This document shows positions 1 to 11,800 of a stretch of 64,000 nt of DNA, piece by piece. The stretch is from Erythrocercus mccallii. Its lineage: Eukaryota > Chordata > Aves > Passeriformes > Dicruridae. A model generated the notes under the pieces. The model made no database searches. It was not told the DNA's origin and was given only the letters and a program-made list of their open reading frames with translations. The DNA lies in the NCBI GenBank assembly GCA_013397435.1, contig VZRG01001704.1, positions 1 to 64,000 of the forward strand. Reading direction: 5' to 3'. A program made the position numbers and the translations under genes. Each line of letters begins with the position of its first letter. The stretch's first letter is position 1.

Positions 1-252
1 TTCACACTTCCTTTTGGTTATCAATTGTGGCAAGGTGGAATGAATGGTGAGTCCATTGCTGTTTTGGGAAACAATTTCTCCCCCACCTATTCCTGGAATG
101 TGATGAAAGTCCCCTCCCCCTGGACCACGGTTTCTCGAACTGTAGTTTGTCTGAGAAACTTGCTTACATTCAAAACATTTCCTGAATCATAACAATGCAT
201 ATTTACAAAAAATTATTCTTGCACGAATTATCCCTTATGTTCTTCTATAACA
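1..252 (-). repeat. ERV LTR, partial, cut by window edge
   Basis: This is the 5' (U3) end of a minus-strand endogenous retrovirus LTR. It reads as a diverged copy of the right-hand part of the LTR at 43993-44743. Blocks align in the same order: TTCACAC near the start, a GGAATG block, then the stretch containing GCACGAATTATCC at 223-235, and a terminal TAACA at 248-252. By eye the last 60 bases are roughly three quarters identical. The rest of the element lies left of the window. No coding sequence is present. It could be a solo LTR or one end of a provirus; this cannot be told from here. Confidence 0.6.
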
Positions 253-3200
253 TCTGCGTTCTCTTTTTGAAATCACTGAAAAACTGAAATAACCGAGTCA
301 GTGTTTCCCAAACCTTACTTATCTTTCCACTGAACTGTGATAACTTGCATCTATGCCCTTTAAAGGTCACCAGCTCTCCTCATTCCCTTCTCTTATCTAG
401 ACATCCATCCCACTAGACCTCAGCAACCATGGCTGTAAGGTTATAGAAGTCTGCTTAGCTGAAGGCTATTGATTTTTTCCCATACTTTCCTTCCTAAGAA
501 CCAGAAATGTTATTTTTATTTTTATCCTCATCTAAGTCGCTTTCCACCTTCCTTCTCTGTCACTTCCAAAAAGAGTTCCTGTCTCATTTGCATTTAAATG
601 ATTCCCTTTTGTTTGGGAAGAACTAACCTATCTCCTGCTCTGTTCTACTATTAAACATGGAAATTGCACATTATCATCATATTTGTGCCTGTGTGACACT
701 GCTAGTGCTCACAGAAGGTACTGTGAATTTAGACCTTGCCAGCAAGATTGATATTAAATCTCTTCTGTGTCACTTTTCTTGTTTTCTGCTTATTTAGCAC
801 TTTTCAGTTACTTGGCCTGTTCCATAATTTGGATGCAAAGAAAGTTTGCACATTTGTGATATTATAAAGCTAAATTTTCATTGGTGGTTTTCTGACAGAA
901 AGATATATTATTCTAGATTTCACATCCAGCAGGTACCAAATCATAGTCTATGTAGTAGTGTTCTATACCATTGTGTTTATTCTCCACATAATATGAATAG
1001 AAAGAACTAGCCTTTCATTCTTTCAGGGCCCAATGTCAGATCTGTTTGTAACAGAGTACAAAAGAATATTGCACTGGAAAAGGGGAAATATATGACAGAA
1101 TTATTTCCTTGTTTTTTGTAAAAAGTGTTTAAAGGATGTCTTTCTTGTTATTACTGTGCAGGTAAGAAGGGCAGAAAAATAGATATTAATGTTTCTTGCA
1201 AATTCCACACAAACAATGAAGAATAAATAGTGGAATATTCAGCTCTTCACTTCTTCAAGATTTTGAATTCAGCTGCTGGTATCACGTGCAAGAGTATAAT
1301 TTGAGGGTTTGGAAATCCCAGTGCTTTGCCAGATCAAGATATAGTAAACCTGTCCTTATGGCTTTATGTGAAAGTCGCAGTGAAAATTACAGGGCTGGAA
1401 AAAAATGTATTAAAACATGGGTCACAGAAGCCCCTCGGATTTTGCTATCTACTATATGGCAAACCGATTTATATAAATTAAAGGCAGCACTATCTTTTAA
1501 TATAATCAGGATATATACAGATATAAATATATTGTGTATATAAAAATATACGTTTATTCTGACTACATTAAAAGATGGTCCTGCCTTTGATTTATGTCAG
1601 CGACTTTGCCCTTTATACAAGGGATCTGGATACAAAGCCGTCTTAAAAAACCTGCAGGTATTAGAATTCAGAGAATGCTTATTTCATAGAAACATGTCCT
1701 TCTAATAATTTTCCTGTTTTGGAAATATTTTAATTTCTTGTGAAATCTTAGGAATATCTTTACATGAAAATGCTGTAAGCAAAATCATATTGAAATCTGT
1801 AATGTTATTCACTTGTGCAGTGAAGCAAAGTGGGAAGGGAAGAATCAAGGAATGGACATTGGAGTATTATGTGTATTATGCATGGACATATTTGTGCGTT
1901 ATGTTCATGTTTGTGTCAAGGAGTGCTTCTCTGGCTTCTGGGAACCATAATCTCAAACCTCCATAAAATACAGGAAGAAATTTGTAAATTGCTAGAGCAG
2001 TGAAGTGTGTACATATGTTAATATGCTTAATTCATATTAATTTGAACAATGGCTTTTGTAAAGACATAACTAGAGAAATGTCACACACTGAGGAAAAGGC
2101 AAAAGCACAGAAAAAAGGTTGACCGAAGTGCTGATGTATGTTTTTCTTTAGCAGTGTATTGGTTTTTCCCCTGCCATCTGTAATACTGTGTTTTGTCACA
2201 TCTGCTGACTGCCAGGATATATCTTAAGCAAAGTAGGGAAAACAGAGAAGTGGCTCAATTGAACCTATCAATAAGCTGTTAGTGGCTTCAGCAGATGTAG
2301 GGATTATTCTTTTTCCCATTCATCTAGATCAAATAAAACTCTAATATATTTTCTAGTAATCATGAAGCATGCCTGGAAAATCACTGCATTTTGAGACATG
2401 AGCAGATTTTTTCTAACTTACTAGAAACTTTTTTTTAGTTAAAAGAACTTTGAGTTGCTGTTACCTATGGATTACCTATGAGAGTTTATTTCAGTTCTTG
2501 TTTGTTTCTCTAGTTGTTAATTTTGCTTCATTTTAGCAAGCAAGTAGTAGGTGAAAGTGTTATGGTGGTGCAGTTGTGATAACATGAGCTTGCGTTCTTT
2601 TAACACTTAGCCTACATCACAGTTGTCTCTCAATCTGTTCACTCTTAATCACCTGTTTCACACAGAGAAACAGCAGAAAATTACATACTGCTTTGAACAT
2701 GAGCATGCATGGGTGTGAAACCCCACATTCTCACTTCTAACATGCAGCCACTTTTTGTCTTTGAGTAAAAGCAACCTGTTGAACATCTATGATTCTTTAT
2801 TCCATTTCATTTATTTGCCTATTGCTCTCTGTAGTTGAATGAAGATATGAGTATATGCATTGAGTTTTCCTGGTTGTTCAGATGTTAATCTCAAAATAGC
2901 AAGGGATATACATTTTTCCTGCCCTCATATTTTTAAAATAGACATTGAGAGTGTTGCATATGTTTGTCTGCGTCTCTCAGTGAGAATTGAATTACACAGC
3001 AGGTTGCTCATTTCAAAAGACAATAGATACAGTAAGGTGATAAGGTTATGGACCTTTCACCTAGGCAGTGGTTTCTTACACCATTACACTAGTGCTAGAA
3101 GGATAGGAAATGAGAAATGTTTGGCTTGATCTTTTAATCAAAATGCTGTCTGGTTTAGTGGAAATTAATACAATTGTTCTGTGAGCTGAAAACAGTTTAC

Positions 3201-3812
3201 AAGTCCACAAGCTGGTGAAACTGTGAGTCAAACCTTAAACCACTTAAGGAGAAGATTGTTGCTTTTTCTTTTGAGCTTCATACAGTGAACCTTTCACCTC
3301 CAGCTTGTCACACAAATAGAAATAAATCCTTTTTTGTGTTTCTGTATTGACACAATAGGGTTCACAGCAGTGTGAACAGCCCTGGCTTAGCAGAACATTT
3401 TAAAACTGATGACCAGTAAGTTGCTCTGGGCTCTGGTTCCTAAGAGGGATTTGCCTTGAAGGAAAAAGCACTTCCACTTCCAAAGCAATCAGGTGAAACT
3501 GTTCCAGTTTGTACTATGCTTGAATCTTGAAAAGTAAAATGGCCAACCTTCCTAAATTTATAGGCCACATGTCAAAACTGCCCATTTGCCATGGACTAGT
3601 GATGCAGGCATAACAGGTTGCTCAAAGCTGTTTTTAACTTCCATGCTGGAGAGCCTCACAAGAGGGAGACAGCAATTACTTGCCTCCTTTTCTGGTGGGC
3701 CTTCCTTTGGGGTATACTGCCCAGGTGTCAGAGTTGGGTGTGTTGGTGCCAGTCCTGGGAGCCTGGTTTTCTTGCTTCCACGGCTGAGTTTGCCGAGCTG
3801 GGATTGCCCTTT
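253..3812. other. Unique non-coding DNA
   Basis: AT-rich sequence with no gene or recognisable repeat. Open frames of 85-95 codons (for example 1286-1543, 2860-3129 and 3618-3902) have no recognisable domains and are the size expected by chance in 64 kb. The stretch 3590-3840 is somewhat richer in G+C than its surroundings and ends in the palindrome at 3813. Confidence 0.5.
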
Positions 3813-3834
3813 ACAGAACCCAGCTGGGTTCTGT
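3813..3834. repeat. 22-bp perfect palindrome with central CAGCTG
   Basis: Eleven bases on each side of the centre (between 3823 and 3824) are perfectly complementary. After one mismatch three more pairs continue outward. The centre is CAGCTG, an E-box-type hexamer, flanked by AGAACC and GGTTCT. It could form a small cruciform or be a dimeric protein site, but nothing else here shows function. Confidence 0.6.
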
Positions 3835-6754
3835 TAAGTAGCCCTTTCCCTTCACATTTTTTCTGGTGTTTTGGAGGAGGGAAAGTAAAATGGGGAAATT
3901 AGTGATGACATAGACTGAAGTTACCCATTGTTTAAGTATTGATGTTAGTGGAAGCTAATGGGGAAAATATAACTAAAACCTACTCTAGTAGAGGTCTAGG
4001 TGTTTTTTTAATTTATTTTGATGTTTATTATAATGGGTTGTATTAAGACTCTTCTTTTGACCTGCTTTTGCAAGCATTCTGGTCTGTAACTCAGTTTACT
4101 ATGTTCTTATCAAGAAAGATGGAATATGTGCTGCTGTGTAGGAAAGCATTAGCGTGAAGTTCAAGGAGTAGGTGAGATGTTACAGCTGCGCTATTGTATA
4201 CTTATGTGCTGTACTCATGATCTACAGTGTGCATCCTTTTTGACAGCATGGAGTTACAATGTTAGTGCTTAATTTCTCTCCCTGTTGCTGAAGGAGAAAG
4301 TATGAGTTTTTCAGTACATCCAGATCCCTTATTGCATCTTCCTTTTGAAAGCTGCCACTAAAAGACATGGACAACTTGGGATAACAGTGCTTGTAAGCCT
4401 ATGGTCCGTAGTTGCTGAAAGTGGACCTGTGTGACTTCTCAGCTCACAAGGAGGAGGCTTTGATCAGTGAAAAATACACATGAAAACAAATTCATGAAGT
4501 GAAATGTCCTGAACTTTGGCCCTCTTCATTCTTTATGCAGTGCACTAGTTTTTGTTATAAAGGGTACTTTGTTGATGTCCAGGGTAACAGAGGAGATGAC
4601 CAAGTGCATAGAGATTGTACCATCATGAGCTTTTAGTTATTTGGTTATTTACAATAATCAAGCTTTCTTGCTCACTTTGATGAAGTTATTGCTAAGTTTT
4701 TTTTTGTTGTTTGTGCCTGCCATGGGAAAAGTGGAAATGGAAAACATTGTTTAGTTTTTTCCTGTTTTCTGGATGGACGTTGATTAATTTTTCTCTGGTA
4801 TTGGTTATTTTAAGTATCTAAATCTGTTAAGCATCTGTTAAGTATCTGATGCTGACAGTCAACTAGTGACAGGACTAAATCCTGAGAAGTCAAACCACTA
4901 TTCTGTAAAATCTGGTAGCCCTTAGAAGTTTAAATAGAGGATGCCTGGTGTCCCCGTACTAGTTTTTCACTTGAATGTTCTGCCTTTGGTGTTATTAAAA
5001 AGCAGCTTACCTGAACACCTGCATATCAGCCAGTCATTCACAGAGTACCTCATCTGCTCATACCTAGAGACAAAGCCACTCTGCTTCTTGTTGGCATGGT
5101 AGAGGTGAAGAGAGTAATATGTAGTAAATGCACTATAAGAGCTAATGGACATTGTCTGATCTTGGAAGTAAGTATTCTTTTAATTAAGATAAATCTATTA
5201 GATTTTTAGAGATCCAGTTTAAATAAAATTGCTCTTTTGTCTCATGAATGGGCAAAAAAATGGAGTAAACACCCTTTGTGTTCTCCTATCCCCAAAGAGT
5301 AGAGATGGTTTTTATAATCAGACAGAAACAAAGTGAAATTCAAGCAGTAGGAAAATGACAATACATGTTCAGTCTTCTTTGTGTTGTTCTCTCTTGTGAC
5401 AAAAGGGTCCATATCATATGAAAATTTGAGTAAGCACTAAGAAAGAAGGCGTGGTCATGCAAATTAACTGCTATATTTTTCTAAAATTTTTTGAGCTGTG
5501 TGGACTGTAGACAATTTGTTCTTCACCTAAAACAGCCTCATGACCTATAATGACTAGGATTTGAATATTATAATCTGGATTTACTTGGCAAGATAATTAA
5601 ATATTTAAAGTCAATTCATTTAGAGGATAGAATGGATTATCTCTCAACATTTGCAAATTTCTGCCCTTCTATTTGTATGCATGGCTGAACATTCTTAAAT
5701 TTTTTGCTACAGCAGCTCTCTTTCAGATTTCATACCTTAGCTTTTGCCATAACAATTAGGACTGTGAAGAGCTTTTTTTTGTCCTAGAACTGAAGGAAAA
5801 GAAATTATGAAATGCTGAATAAGATGAAATGGGTTTAGTACTCATTGCACTGTAGAAAAGCATTCATAAAAGTTAATTAAGCTCAGGAAACAGACAGCAA
5901 GATAATTAAGATTAGGCCTAATTTTACATGGCAGGAATTCTGTGATGTTTTTCGAGGGACATCATGTAAATAAACTCCAGGCTTTCAGTCAGATTCTGAA
6001 AAGATCATTACAGATGATGTTAAACAGTGATACAGACTAATGTGATGAGGCATATGCTTTCTTTTACATTGCTTTAAAAATAAAATTGTGCCATAAACAT
6101 AAATAAAGACTAAATACACAGTTTATTATTACTGACAGTGAGGTATCTAAGGGAATCTGTTGCTGGAAACCAATAATTATTAACACAAGAAACCTGGATT
6201 CATTTGTTGCTTCCTCTGTCAGACTAAAGGCCGCCATGATGTACTGCAGTTTATTACATTCTAGAAAACTATGAGAAGGATCTTTTGTTTAAATCAAGCA
6301 TACAGTGATCACTTCCTCCCATTGTGCACCTTAGACATAATCTGTAGTATTCCATGTGCTGGCAGGTTAGCTTCCTAATACTGCTAGATAAAGAAAATCC
6401 ATACAAAACCTAATTACCATCTTATCCACTTCAAATTTTTATTACTAGGTACACTGGAAATCTTAGAAATGAAAATGAGGAATAAATTACATGGAACTGT
6501 GGATTCTGGTTTTTTTTTTTATGTTTCTACTAATTGAGTGTGGAGCAAATTAGTCTCATTTCTTATAAAACTCAAATCAACTGTTTAGACACAAGTGCTG
6601 TATTCTGTATGCCTAGGCTCATGCACCAGAACTTTAAAAACTTTCTGTATTCTGGGTTATTGATTCTTGGAAATATTTTATAATTTCTTTAGTATTTTCC
6701 ACCCAGTAACATTTGATTATATTGATTCTGTGTTTTCTTGTGTAATTGAAGACC
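3835..6754. other. Unique non-coding DNA
   Basis: AT-rich sequence with no recognisable gene, RNA or repeat. The only ORF above 60 codons (minus strand, 4967-5152) has no recognisable features. Confidence 0.5.
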
Positions 6755-6862
6755 TTGTTTGTTTTTGTTGGGGGGGGGGGAGTTTTTTGTTTTTGTTTGG
6801 TTTTTGGTGGTTTTGTTTTGGGGGTTTTTTTGTGGTTTTTTTTTTTTTTTGTATTTATGTGT
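6755..6862. repeat. Low-complexity G/T tract
   Basis: The + strand is almost only G and T here, with a run of at least ten G near 6771-6781, further GGGGG and GG runs, and a long T run near 6837-6851. It accounts for the biased ORFs on both strands (Phe/Gly/Trp-rich on +, Lys/Asn/Thr/Pro-rich on -), which are not genes. Several G runs within 100 bases could in principle form a quadruplex, though the spacers are uneven. Confidence 0.75.
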
Positions 6863-8180
6863 ACTTCTTAGGGAAAGAAGTAAGCTGATAGAAAGTTTTG
6901 GGGTTTCTTGTTGATTTTTAAAAAACACCAAGGTTATATAAAGCCACATAGACTAGGGAATATTTTCTGTCATATCTGGTCAGAGAGAACAACAGAAGTG
7001 CAAATAAACATATATAAATATATATATTTTTAATATCAGCTGGAATACGTAAGAAATTGAAAATGTAATGGTATGATGATGAAAAAGTAGTAGGTTTAAT
7101 ACCTGGTGCATGCATGTCAAACAGACAAGAAAAACTGAACAACCCTCAGGCACATTAAATCCTCCCCGTGATGCCAGTATTGTGTCATGGATGTAAGTTA
7201 CAAACAAATAATATAACACATCTGCATGTCCTTCCCACATCTCAAATATGGCAGTTTCATAATACTGCTTTGACTGACAGCTTATGTTCCTGGATTCAGG
7301 GTTACATCTAACTTTTACCTGCCATCCTAAAAATATTTGTAGTTCTCAATCTTTAGGGAAAATCTTGAAAACATGACTGAAATGATTTCTTGAAAGAAAC
7401 AAGTGTTTTTTTTGGCCAAAGGCATCTACCTGGCCTTTCCGTAAAGGGAACTTATAATAAAGATGGGAACAGACTTTTTAATAGGGCCTGTAGCAATAAG
7501 ACAAGGGGTTTGAAAGACAAGGGTTTGAAACTGAAAGAATTTAAAGTTCAGAGTCTATATAAGGAAAACATTTTTTTCAATGAGACAAAGCATTTCTTAA
7601 AAAAACCCAAGCATTAATTCATTTTAACTTGTAAAATAAAAAGCTCTATGAGCAAAATCTTTTAAATTAATTTGCTATTTCAGAATTCAGGGCCATCATT
7701 TTTATAGAATTGACTATATACTTCAGATAAAACAAAAAAGTGGACTTAAGTATTAAAAAAATGCTGCTGGATGAGCTTCTCCACAAAACAAAGTCTTCAT
7801 ATGCTGCCTTCTGTGCATAGAACAAGACAAGCCTCTGTGCTTTCTCGGTGCTTATTGTCCTTATTGTGTGCCCTTATTGTCCAGTTGCTGATTATTTTAC
7901 TATGTCTTTTCCTCTCTTTACACAACAGAACAAAACTAGATGCAGCTACTGCACCTTGCTTACATTTATTATATTTTCTCATGATAGTAAAACTGGTGTT
8001 GACATCACCATCCTCATTCTTTTAAACTCAGCAATAAACTTCATCCCTCTATTTGCCAACTCACCTTTTCTCAGAATCTTTTCCTTTTATCTTAACATTG
8101 AATGAGGCATTGGGGTTTGTTGGTAATTTGGAGTTAGACTTTTTAATAGTTTTTTTCCTTACCTTTTTTGTTTGTTTCTT
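6863..8180. other. Unique non-coding DNA
   Basis: AT-rich sequence with a short TA-rich run near 7010-7033. Overlapping short ORFs occur on both strands (6918-7240, 7771-8105) but none shows a domain or codon pattern suggesting a gene. Confidence 0.5.
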
Positions 8181-8401
8181 TATTTGTTTTACTGCTTTTG
8201 GTTGGTTGGTTGGGGGTTTTTTTATAGATATGTAGTGTTTTTGAGGATGTCTTAATTGATGCTGGCTACTTACTAGTGCAGATGGTTTATTATTTGTTTT
8301 ACTGTTTTTTGGTTGGTTGGTTGGGGGTTTTTTTATGGATATGTAGTGTTTTTGAGGATGTCTTAATTGATGCTGGCTACTTACTAGTGCAGATGGTTTA
8401 T
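8181..8401 (+). repeat. 110-bp tandem duplication, two copies
   Basis: Copy 1 is 8181-8290 (110 bp) and copy 2 is 8291-8401 (111 bp), directly adjacent. They differ by two substitutions and one extra T in a T run, so identity is about 98%. Each unit carries a TTGG-repeat/G5 block followed by the same unique sequence through GATGGTTTAT. The near identity shows a recent local duplication. There are only two copies, so it is neither a satellite nor a CRISPR array. Confidence 0.95.
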
Positions 8402-8635
8402 CTGGGTTGCTGATTCTCAGTATATTTCATGGATGCATATGTTCATAATGAGTTTATATCTTTGGAATAATATGTACCCATACACTTAACTTGAAACCTA
8501 AACAAATCAAACTCTCTGAAGTTTTCTGTTTTGCATATGCAGCTCTTTTCGAGAACAAAATTTATCATCAGAAAATGTTTTTTTTTTCCTCACAGGATCT
8601 CTGGAAGATTTTATGTCACCATTTCACCCCACACT

Positions 8636-8800
8636 GTATCACAGAAGCACAGAGTGGGTTAGGTTTTAAGAGACCACAGTGGTCCATGTCATGTCGTCCA
8701 ACCTCCTCCTCAAGCAGGGGCACCCCAGAGCACATGGCACAGGACTGTGCTCAGACAGTTCTTATATTTCTCTGGTGATAGGGAGTCCACAGTCTGGCTC
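8636..8800 (-). mobile_element. CR1 LINE 3' fragment
   Basis: The sequence begins with a degraded CR1 terminal segment (ATCACAGAAGCACAGAG). It continues with the reverse complement of the CR1 3' region: a GTCCAACCTCC block, the AGCAGGGGCACCCCAGAGCA block, and the segment reading TGGTGATAGGGAGTCCACAG. Only the 3' end remains, so the copy is 5'-truncated, as most avian CR1 copies are. Divergence from what I know of the family is considerable, so the insertion is old. The far boundary is approximate. The ORFs 8491-8778 and 8679-8906 run through it and are not genes. Confidence 0.8.
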
Positions 8801-11800
8801 TGATTTGTGTCCTGCTTCACATATCCAAGATTGTATCTTGGCACTGAATGTTTTATTAAGACTTTGTAAATCAGACACCATGTGTAGTTATTTTTTTCAA
8901 GGCTAGCTTGACACATTTATGTGCTTCATGCAGCTGTTAAAAGGTTAAAATTCTAGCTGCTGACTCAAAAGCTTTGGCTTTTGGCTGTCTGTGATGCTGT
9001 GATAGAGTGATATGACTGAATTCGTGGCTATGGCGTGTAAACATGCTGCTAGCAAGCAGCCATCTGTTGTCAAAAACACCCAGTTTCTAAAGTGTTGCAA
9101 ACACTTGCCTTGGATTTATGTAGAACTTCCACAGGTCACTGTCATCCTCAAAATCTGAATGAAGCCTCTGTTTTGGTGTCTGCAGTGCTTTTGCTGTGGT
9201 GGTGATAAAGGTGCTGGTGATTTACCGTGTTCTCAGGCAAGGCTGTTACACTTACAGCAGAAAAAATGCAAGGAACATATACATTCATCTCAGTTAAGTC
9301 TTTGCGTCTGAGGTAGTGGCATATGGTTAATATTATTTGTTTGTGTCAAAGGCTGGGACCACATCACTGGGTGTTGCCCTGCTCCTGCCCCAAGACTGAG
9401 TAAACATGCATCAGTTTCTGAATACTCTGGGTGCCTACACTCTTGCAAATCGCATTGAAATCAGATCAGCAGTATTTTATCATAGCATTCTGGGTAGATC
9501 CCTACTGACTTCATATTTTGACTTAAGAGGTTGCAAGTTAAAACATGAGATTATGTGTTTAATGGCTGAGAGGCAGATTTGTATTTCTGCTTTACTCATT
9601 TGTTGTGCTATTCTGGAGTACAGAGCCTTGACAAGTCTATCAGTTAATGAAGTACTCTTTCCCTCTCTCTGAAACTGGGAATGCCCTCAATTTCTAAGAA
9701 ACATTTGACTTTTACTGCTTTTGCTGTGTTTTCTGGAATGTGTCACAACTGTATGCTGAATATCTGTGGTCATGTCTGGCAAATGTCTGTAGTAGGCTTG
9801 ATTTGAAAGTTAAATCCAGCCAGAGCTGGTTGTCTATCCAGCTTAAGATAATTTCACAAAGGATTCTGTATCTCAAGAACTTCAATGCTTTATTGTGCAG
9901 TGACAATTTTTGCACTTCATGATCTTGGATAGTTCAGAACATTCAGTGCCTGATCCTTCTTAGAACTTTAGATGCAAATAGTCATAGAATATTAGTTTGT
10001 GTTTAATCTTTATTTTTGTTTTCCTTTGTTTTTGTTCTCTCTGAAGCGATGGAACTAGTTCAGTTCATTTGCTTTATTTCTATTTATGTTTTCCCAGGTG
10101 GTGCAGATCCTCTTGGCCTGCTGTAGAACCATTTTAGATGTGGTTTTATGATAGTTTTAGGTAAAAAACATAGTGTTTATCTCTGGCACTGTTTACTGTG
10201 CAAACCTAGGGAAGTGAGAACATTGCATTTTCAGACCATTACCAGAAGATTTCTTTGGAGCACTCTTTTGTGACTAGAATCTGTCTTAAAAATATGTGTT
10301 CTTAACTTTTCAGATACTGGAGGGTATCCATTCCTCTTTTTGAGTATTGTTTTGGCACAAATTACTTAACGGAAATTACCCGGAATGCCTTTTTTTTTTT
10401 CTGTTTGGTCTTTCCATTACTCTCATATCTCAAAAGGAATCAGTGATCTGGATGCTGTATTGCTTAATGTTTTTATCTGGTTTAGTGACCCTAGGGGCAG
10501 GAAGGTCTGGTCCTGTAAATCTGTCATAAGAATCTGTACCACCTTTGCAGAGATCCCCTTGGATACTATGGGCCCTGGCAGAATGTGCTTAGTGCTGGTG
10601 GCTTTGCCTAAATGTCTGTTTATATACTGTTTATATACATATATAAACTGTATGGTTTATGTCCTTGTCCTGCCTAAAATTTTAGCATTTTTTTCCTCAC
10701 CAGAATTTTGCATAGGATTTGCATTATCCTAAAGTTGCATATGTAAGACTAAATTTTATCTTTTCCCCTCTCTTCCGTAGCATTTTTTTTGGCTTCATGG
10801 TTTCACTGAATGCCGCACTGACTGCTTGGCATTCAGCTGTTTGCCTACTGATGCCTTGTCTTTGCATCTGATACTAGTCTGAATTCTAGAAACCATTTCT
10901 TTATGCAATTTTGCATTTCATGACAGTCATAAAGTGCAGAAATTTTCCTCTCGGTTACTGTTTTGCTTTCAGAGTGGGTGATTTTTTCCTTTACTGCAAG
11001 CTTTAGCACACTGACACGGCTGCCATGTGATCCAGTAGGCAGGGCATTTTTCATGTAATTTACATCAGCTCAAGATATTAAATTTGTTCATCTCTCTAGT
11101 TTTGCATTTATACATTTCTTTTAACATACCTTCTACTTTATTTTTGCTTTTTCTCTATGAGTAATGCATATCCTCTCTTAAGTGTTTCATGCTATAAAGA
11201 AATAGCTTTCAGCTTGTTTCGAAATAAAAGATGTTCTTGGTACTCTAATAGTCTATGTATTTCTCCCATCTCTAAGGCAGATCTTGTACCTATGAATATC
11301 TTTTCATTTGCTTTCACTTTTTCCCCCCCAGTTCAATGAAATATTCTCGTTTTAATCTGCAGTATTTCAAACTGTTTAATCCATAGGACCTTTAAATTAG
11401 TTTTCTTGGTGAAAAGACTCTGCAACCCAGCTGCGTTCTTCTCTTGCTTTTTGTCTCAATACTCTCCTAGTTTTAAAAACATGCAGGGTCATCTCTAATT
11501 TGTGAAATCTTGCTCAGTCTTCAAACATAAATGAAAAACCATCAAAGGTATTGTAACAATTGAGACCTTATTGTTTTTCTTGCTTTTTTTTCTTTCCTGT
11601 AAAATCTTAACTTAATTGCTAAACTCTTAATTTTAATACATGGAACTTATGCTACTAGAAAGTTGCAGTACTGGGGGTTTTTTTACTGGATTTTTTTCCT
11701 TTCCTATCACAGGCACTAAAATTATTCTTAGGATTGTTTTTGTGGGTCAAGCTAGATGTCACAAACTTCCTCCAAATTGGAAACATTTCTGTTTTACTTG

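Noticed and set aside
6667..6949. Overlapping ORFs on both strands
   Set aside because: They run through the G/T low-complexity tract, and their residues mirror the repeat.
8181..8401. Possible satellite or CRISPR-like array
   Set aside because: There are only two directly adjacent units with no spacers: a simple tandem duplication.
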